In this document: piece by piece, positions 63,546 to 64,000 of the stretch | Numbering within the stretch: the stretch's first letter is position 1 | Layout of the letters: each line of letters starts with the position of its first letter | Assembly: GCF_000744815.1 (NCBI RefSeq) | Contig: NZ_JQMQ01000005.1 | Location: 5,661,801-5,725,800, forward strand | Direction of reading: 5' to 3' | From: Phaeacidiphilus oryzae TH49 | GTDB lineage: Bacteria > Actinomycetota > Actinomycetes > Streptomycetales > Streptomycetaceae | DNA: 64,000 nucleotides | Translations under genes and position numbers: made by a program | The notes under the pieces: generated by a model | The model's input: only the letters and a program-made list of their open reading frames with translations | What the model was told of the DNA's origin: nothing | The model's database searches: none

Positions 63546-64000
63546 ATGCTGAGAGTGGGACTCACAGGTGGAATCGGGGCCGGAAAGAGCGAGGTCTCCC
63601 GGCTGCTGGCCGGGCACGGGGCGGTGATCGTCGACGCGGACCTGATCGCGCGCGAGGTGGTCGAGCCCGGGACGCCCGGACTCGCCGCCGTGGTCGCCGA
63701 GTTCGGCGAGGGGGTGCTGCGCGCGGACGGCACCCTGGACCGGCCGAAGCTGGGCGCGGTCGTCTTCGCCGACAAGGAGAGGCTGGCCGCGCTGAACGCG
63801 ATCGTCCACCCGCTGGTGCGGGACCGCTCGGCCGAGTTGGAGGCCGCCGCCGGTCCGGACGACGTGCTGGTCAACGACGTCCCGCTGCTCGCGGAGAACG
63901 GGCTGCGGGACCTGTACGACCTGGTGGTCGTGGTGGACGCGGCCGACGGCACCCGGCTGCGGCGGCTGGTCGAGCTGCGCGGGATGGCGGAGTCCGAGGC
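63546..64000 (+). CDS. coaE: Dephospho-CoA kinase, N-terminal part
   Basis: Last step of CoA synthesis: ATP-dependent phosphorylation of dephospho-CoA. The first 151 codons are present and the gene runs off the right edge. [25 protein letters not shown] is the P-loop. It is followed by [18 protein letters not shown], the LID-side LVRDRSAE, and [29 protein letters not shown] at 63546 is preceded by a weak GGG stretch. In related genomes this gene is usually close to rpsA; here they are separated by about 11 kb. Confidence 0.96.
   Translation, partial: MLRVGLTGGIGAGKSEVSRLLAGHGAVIVDADLIAREVVEPGTPGLAAVVAEFGEGVLRADGTLDRPKLGAVVFADKERLAALNAIVHPLVRDRSAELEAAAGPDDVLVNDVPLLAENGLRDLYDLVVVVDAADGTRLRRLVELRGMAESE

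Overview
This window is high-GC chromosomal DNA from an actinomycete, most likely Streptomycetaceae (Streptomyces, Streptacidiphilus or Kitasatospora type). Evidence: GC-saturated third codon positions, frequent GTG/TTG starts, ATGA/GTGA stop-start overlaps, a TrpM-type gene inside the trp cluster, an HGxxPAAW-type protein, a PdtaR-like ANTAR regulator and gene orders typical of that family. No prophage, insertion sequence, integrase, CRISPR array or rRNA gene was seen.

Layout. 0-0.3 kb: the 3' end of hisF. 0.3-5.2 kb: an accessory stretch with a NarL-type response regulator, its histidine kinase (apparently broken by two 1-nt frameshifts), a VC0807-like membrane protein coupled to a short-chain dehydrogenase, a TIGR03085 protein and a membrane-anchored septum-formation-like protein. 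5.5-12.6 kb: late histidine and tryptophan biosynthesis, hisI-trpE, three small membrane proteins, trpC-trpM-trpB-trpA. 12.8-14.3 kb: an overlapping trio of small membrane protein, MauE/DoxX and CPAC thioredoxin-like protein. 14.4 kb: a VIT/CCC1-type Fe/Mn transporter with iron-box-like sites upstream. 15.6-21.7 kb: gltBD (glutamate synthase) with a possible GlnR box. 22-26.7 kb: a secreted phospholipase C-like phosphoesterase and efeO-efeB (iron uptake, no efeU). 26.8-31.8 kb: amidase, pyruvate kinase, DUF5709 protein, amino-acid permease. 32.1 kb: an odd 74-nt tRNA-Leu(CAA)-like gene, then the ANTAR regulator. 33-38.8 kb: a complete branched-chain amino-acid ABC transporter (livKHMGF). 39-42.7 kb: hotdog thioesterase and polA. 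43-50.2 kb: S53 peptidase, small membrane protein, DUF3068 protein, HrpB helicase, methyltransferase. 50.6-52.1 kb: rpsA with a clear promoter and long leader. 63.5 kb to the end: 5' part of coaE.

rpsA and coaE are usually close together in this group. Here about 11 kb separates them, holding a Tat amine oxidase, a PucR-type regulator divergent from an NDP-forming acyl-CoA ligase plus metallo-beta-lactamase (MBL) hydrolase operon, and an MBL paralogue plus MFS transporter operon divergent from a WHG-TetR regulator plus SGNH hydrolase pair. The second MBL protein has lost key metal ligands. A shared 14-bp palindrome links the two divergent promoters. This is the best candidate for an undescribed system: uptake, hydrolysis and CoA activation of an unknown organic acid, ester or sulfate ester.

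Non-coding structure is rich: a compound palindromic interspersed element (21.8 kb, degenerate copy at 0.3 kb), a recurrent CTGACGNNNCGTCAG palindrome, tandem repeats containing the polA stop codon, 16-bp tandem repeats before the DUF2752 gene, and several long terminator hairpins.
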